Below are positions 45,634 through 46,666 of a DNA stretch of 46,666 nt, piece by piece; the first letter of the stretch is position 1; the number at the start of each line of letters is the position of its first letter. The notes under the pieces were generated by a model, which worked only from the letters and a program-made list of their open reading frames with translations, did no database searches and was not told where the DNA came from. The translations under genes were made by a program, and so were the position numbers. Source of the stretch: a virus; the IMG/VR virus record IMGVR_UViG_3300045049_000126, positions 1-46,666 of that record; one strand, given 5' to 3'.

Positions 45634-45662
45634 AGTATAGCATCTCTTTAAAGCGTCGTCAA
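45634..45662 (-). promoter_or_regulatory. CTTTAAAG-class leftward promoter (copy 4)
   Basis: TTGACG (45662-45657), spacer ACGCTTTAAAGAGATGC, TATACT (45639-45634). Confidence 0.86.
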
Positions 45663-45671
45663 GTGGTAATC

Positions 45672-46097
45672 CTACAAATTTGCGTGCAAGATCTGGCTAT
45701 TTTTTCGCGCTTGCTGTCGTCGATATCGTCTAAAATCTCCGTTGATCAATGCCCACAATCGGCCTAAAAAAGATCGCTGCATTACTGGCTTTTTCCTTCT
45801 CCGCTTTTTGGGATGGAGGAGGAGCGCGAAGAGGGAAAAATTTTTCGTCCTGGCTGGCTTGCGATGGCTTAATTTTTTGAGTCTGACAGGACCGAAAAAT
45901 AGACCTGTCAGATCGACAAAAATGTTATTCTTGGTGGCAAACTTTCCTTTATCGCGCGGTTGTTGAGCAACAATTTCACGACGCACTTTTTTCGATGGTC
46001 CTCTCCTCCGTTTGCGCGTTTTTATCGCTCTCATTGGTAAATCTTCCATCTCCGTCTTGATTGGCTGCGGAGATGGATAGTAGTAATGTCGTGGCAC
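45672..46097 (-). CDS. Highly basic hypothetical protein
   Basis: 141 residues, rich in Arg and Lys (RKRRRGPSKKVRRE; HPKKRRRKKPVM; RRYRRQQARKN), with short hydrophobic patches (FVDLTGLFFG, FSLFALLL). It likely binds nucleic acid or membranes. The start is GTG 46097, with AAGGA nine bases upstream and lying over the preceding gene's stop codon. The A/T-rich lysine/arginine tracts make it an unusual composition; no family recognised. Confidence 0.5.
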   Translation of the reverse strand: MPRHYYYPSPQPIKTEMEDLPMRAIKTRKRRRGPSKKVRREIVAQQPRDKGKFATKNNIFVDLTGLFFGPVRLKKLSHRKPARTKNFSLFALLLHPKKRRRKKPVMQRSFLGRLWALINGDFRRYRRQQARKNSQILHANL

Positions 46098-46103
46098 GAT
46101 GCA

Positions 46104-46646
46104 TCATCCTTGCTGTACAGACTGTTTTGACTGTTTACGAGTCCATGTTACAATGCCGTTTTCTCGCGCTCTACCGTCCGATTTAATAACTATGCCGTCC
46201 TTCTTTCCCCATGCCTTATCAACGGCGCGTCTGCGTGCGTCTGCACGCGGATAAATGACTTTTATTTTCGGATGGTTGTATGCGTCTTCTTTGGTGTAAC
46301 CGCGTCCTTCAGTCCGAACGCTATCCAAACCGCGCGGAGCGGAGCTAGTGAACGCGCTATTAGAGTCGCTGTAAGACGTTTTATTCTCCGATTGATCAGG
46401 ATGTGTCAATTCTCCTGTAATCCGCTCCTGCTTTTCTTCCGGTTCGTTGGGTTCGTCCGGCTTCTCTGGCGGGTTCGTGCTCTCTTTATTGTCATGACAG
46501 TATTGAACCTCTCGAACCGTAGGTATTTGCGGATCGGTGTTTTTATCCTGTGCATTTTTTGTCATGACAGTATCATCGTCCTGTGCTAAGTTTTGCTCTG
46601 TGAGAGTGAGCGCAGACTGTAAAATTTCTCGCGCCGATGAGTCCAC
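46104..46646 (-). CDS. Partial gene at the window edge; hydrophilic protein
   Basis: The frame remains open to the window's right end (no ribosome site before the first in-window GTG at 46646), so the 5' end is probably missing. An alternative start is the ATG at 46565, centred in a palindrome copy and giving Met-Thr like other genes here. The visible ~180 residues are polar and disordered (NPPEKPDEPNEPEEKQER), with a basic C-terminal segment (YPRADARRRAVDKAWGKKDG). Function unknown. Confidence 0.45.
   Translation of the reverse strand: MDSSAREILQSALTLTEQNLAQDDDTVMTKNAQDKNTDPQIPTVREVQYCHDNKESTNPPEKPDEPNEPEEKQERITGELTHPDQSENKTSYSDSNSAFTSSAPRGLDSVRTEGRGYTKEDAYNHPKIKVIYPRADARRRAVDKAWGKKDGIVIKSDGRARENGIVTWTRKQSKQSVQQG
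46490..46499. promoter_or_regulatory. TGTCATGACA palindrome inside the partial gene
   Basis: Exact copy, read here in a different frame (Cys-His-Asp). Confidence 0.45.
46560..46569. promoter_or_regulatory. TGTCATGACA palindrome on a possible start codon
   Basis: Exact copy, 70 bp from the copy at 46490; contains the alternative ATG at 46565. Confidence 0.5.
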
Positions 46647-46666
46647 ATTTTGAGGAATTTCTAGCA

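Overview
The window is a contiguous piece of a tailed, siphovirus-like temperate phage or prophage genome. It carries a tyrosine integrase, a large terminase, an HK97-type portal, prohead protease and major capsid protein, a frameshifted tail assembly chaperone, a tape measure protein, tail fibre genes, and an amidase lysis cassette. No ribosomal or housekeeping genes are present. The host cannot be named from sequence alone. Shine-Dalgarno sites are strong (GGAGG), promoters are plain sigma-70 type, and one product is a lipobox lipoprotein. The tail-fibre and Hint-domain style would fit a phage of a Chloroflexota/Ktedonobacteria-like or Firmicutes-like host (inference only).

Layout. 39-836 is a Rad52-like annealing protein. 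1022-1252 is a small excisionase-like HTH protein that converges on a leftward operon (4412 to 1332) containing the integrase. 4590-4966 has no protein gene but holds three successive promoter/terminator units that look like small RNAs. 5484-10665 is a leftward block (zinc-finger protein, two unknown proteins, Pif1/RecD-type helicase). 10906-12469 holds small rightward genes. 12649-19296 is a dense rightward operon: ParB-like protein, Mom-like DNA modification protein, CmoA-like methyltransferase, small zinc proteins, both terminase subunits and two tiny membrane proteins. 19298-21340 is a DNA methyltransferase gene with an HNH endonuclease gene nested inside it in another frame. 21308-21534 is a leftward cluster of one good and two degraded tRNA genes. 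21649-43079 is the late operon (head, connector, tail, fibres, holin/lysin). 43078-44169 contains opposing small-RNA-like units and an HTH regulator. 44172-46666 is another leftward block.

The most striking signal is the perfect 10-bp palindrome TGTCATGACA. It occurs 20 times exactly (about 0.04 expected by chance) and at least 9 more times with one mismatch. It sits mainly in gene junctions, on start codons, on stop codons and just after terminators, on both strands. This resembles a phage-wide operator/stoperator network, though a hairpin or genome-signature role is not excluded. A second, independent network is a family of leftward promoters whose 17-nt spacer carries CTTTAAAG. A third layer is a set of candidate small RNAs, several carrying a CCUCC segment complementary to the phage's own ribosome binding sites.

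How the parts fit: integrase, excisionase-like protein and HTH regulator point to lysogeny. The Rad52-like protein and helicase serve recombination and replication. The ParB/Mom/CmoA-like genes and the methyltransferase suggest chemical protection of phage DNA. The late operon builds and releases virions. Two protein-level oddities stand out: a self-cleaving Hint (bacterial intein-like) domain inside the tape measure protein, and the dual-frame methyltransferase/HNH locus.
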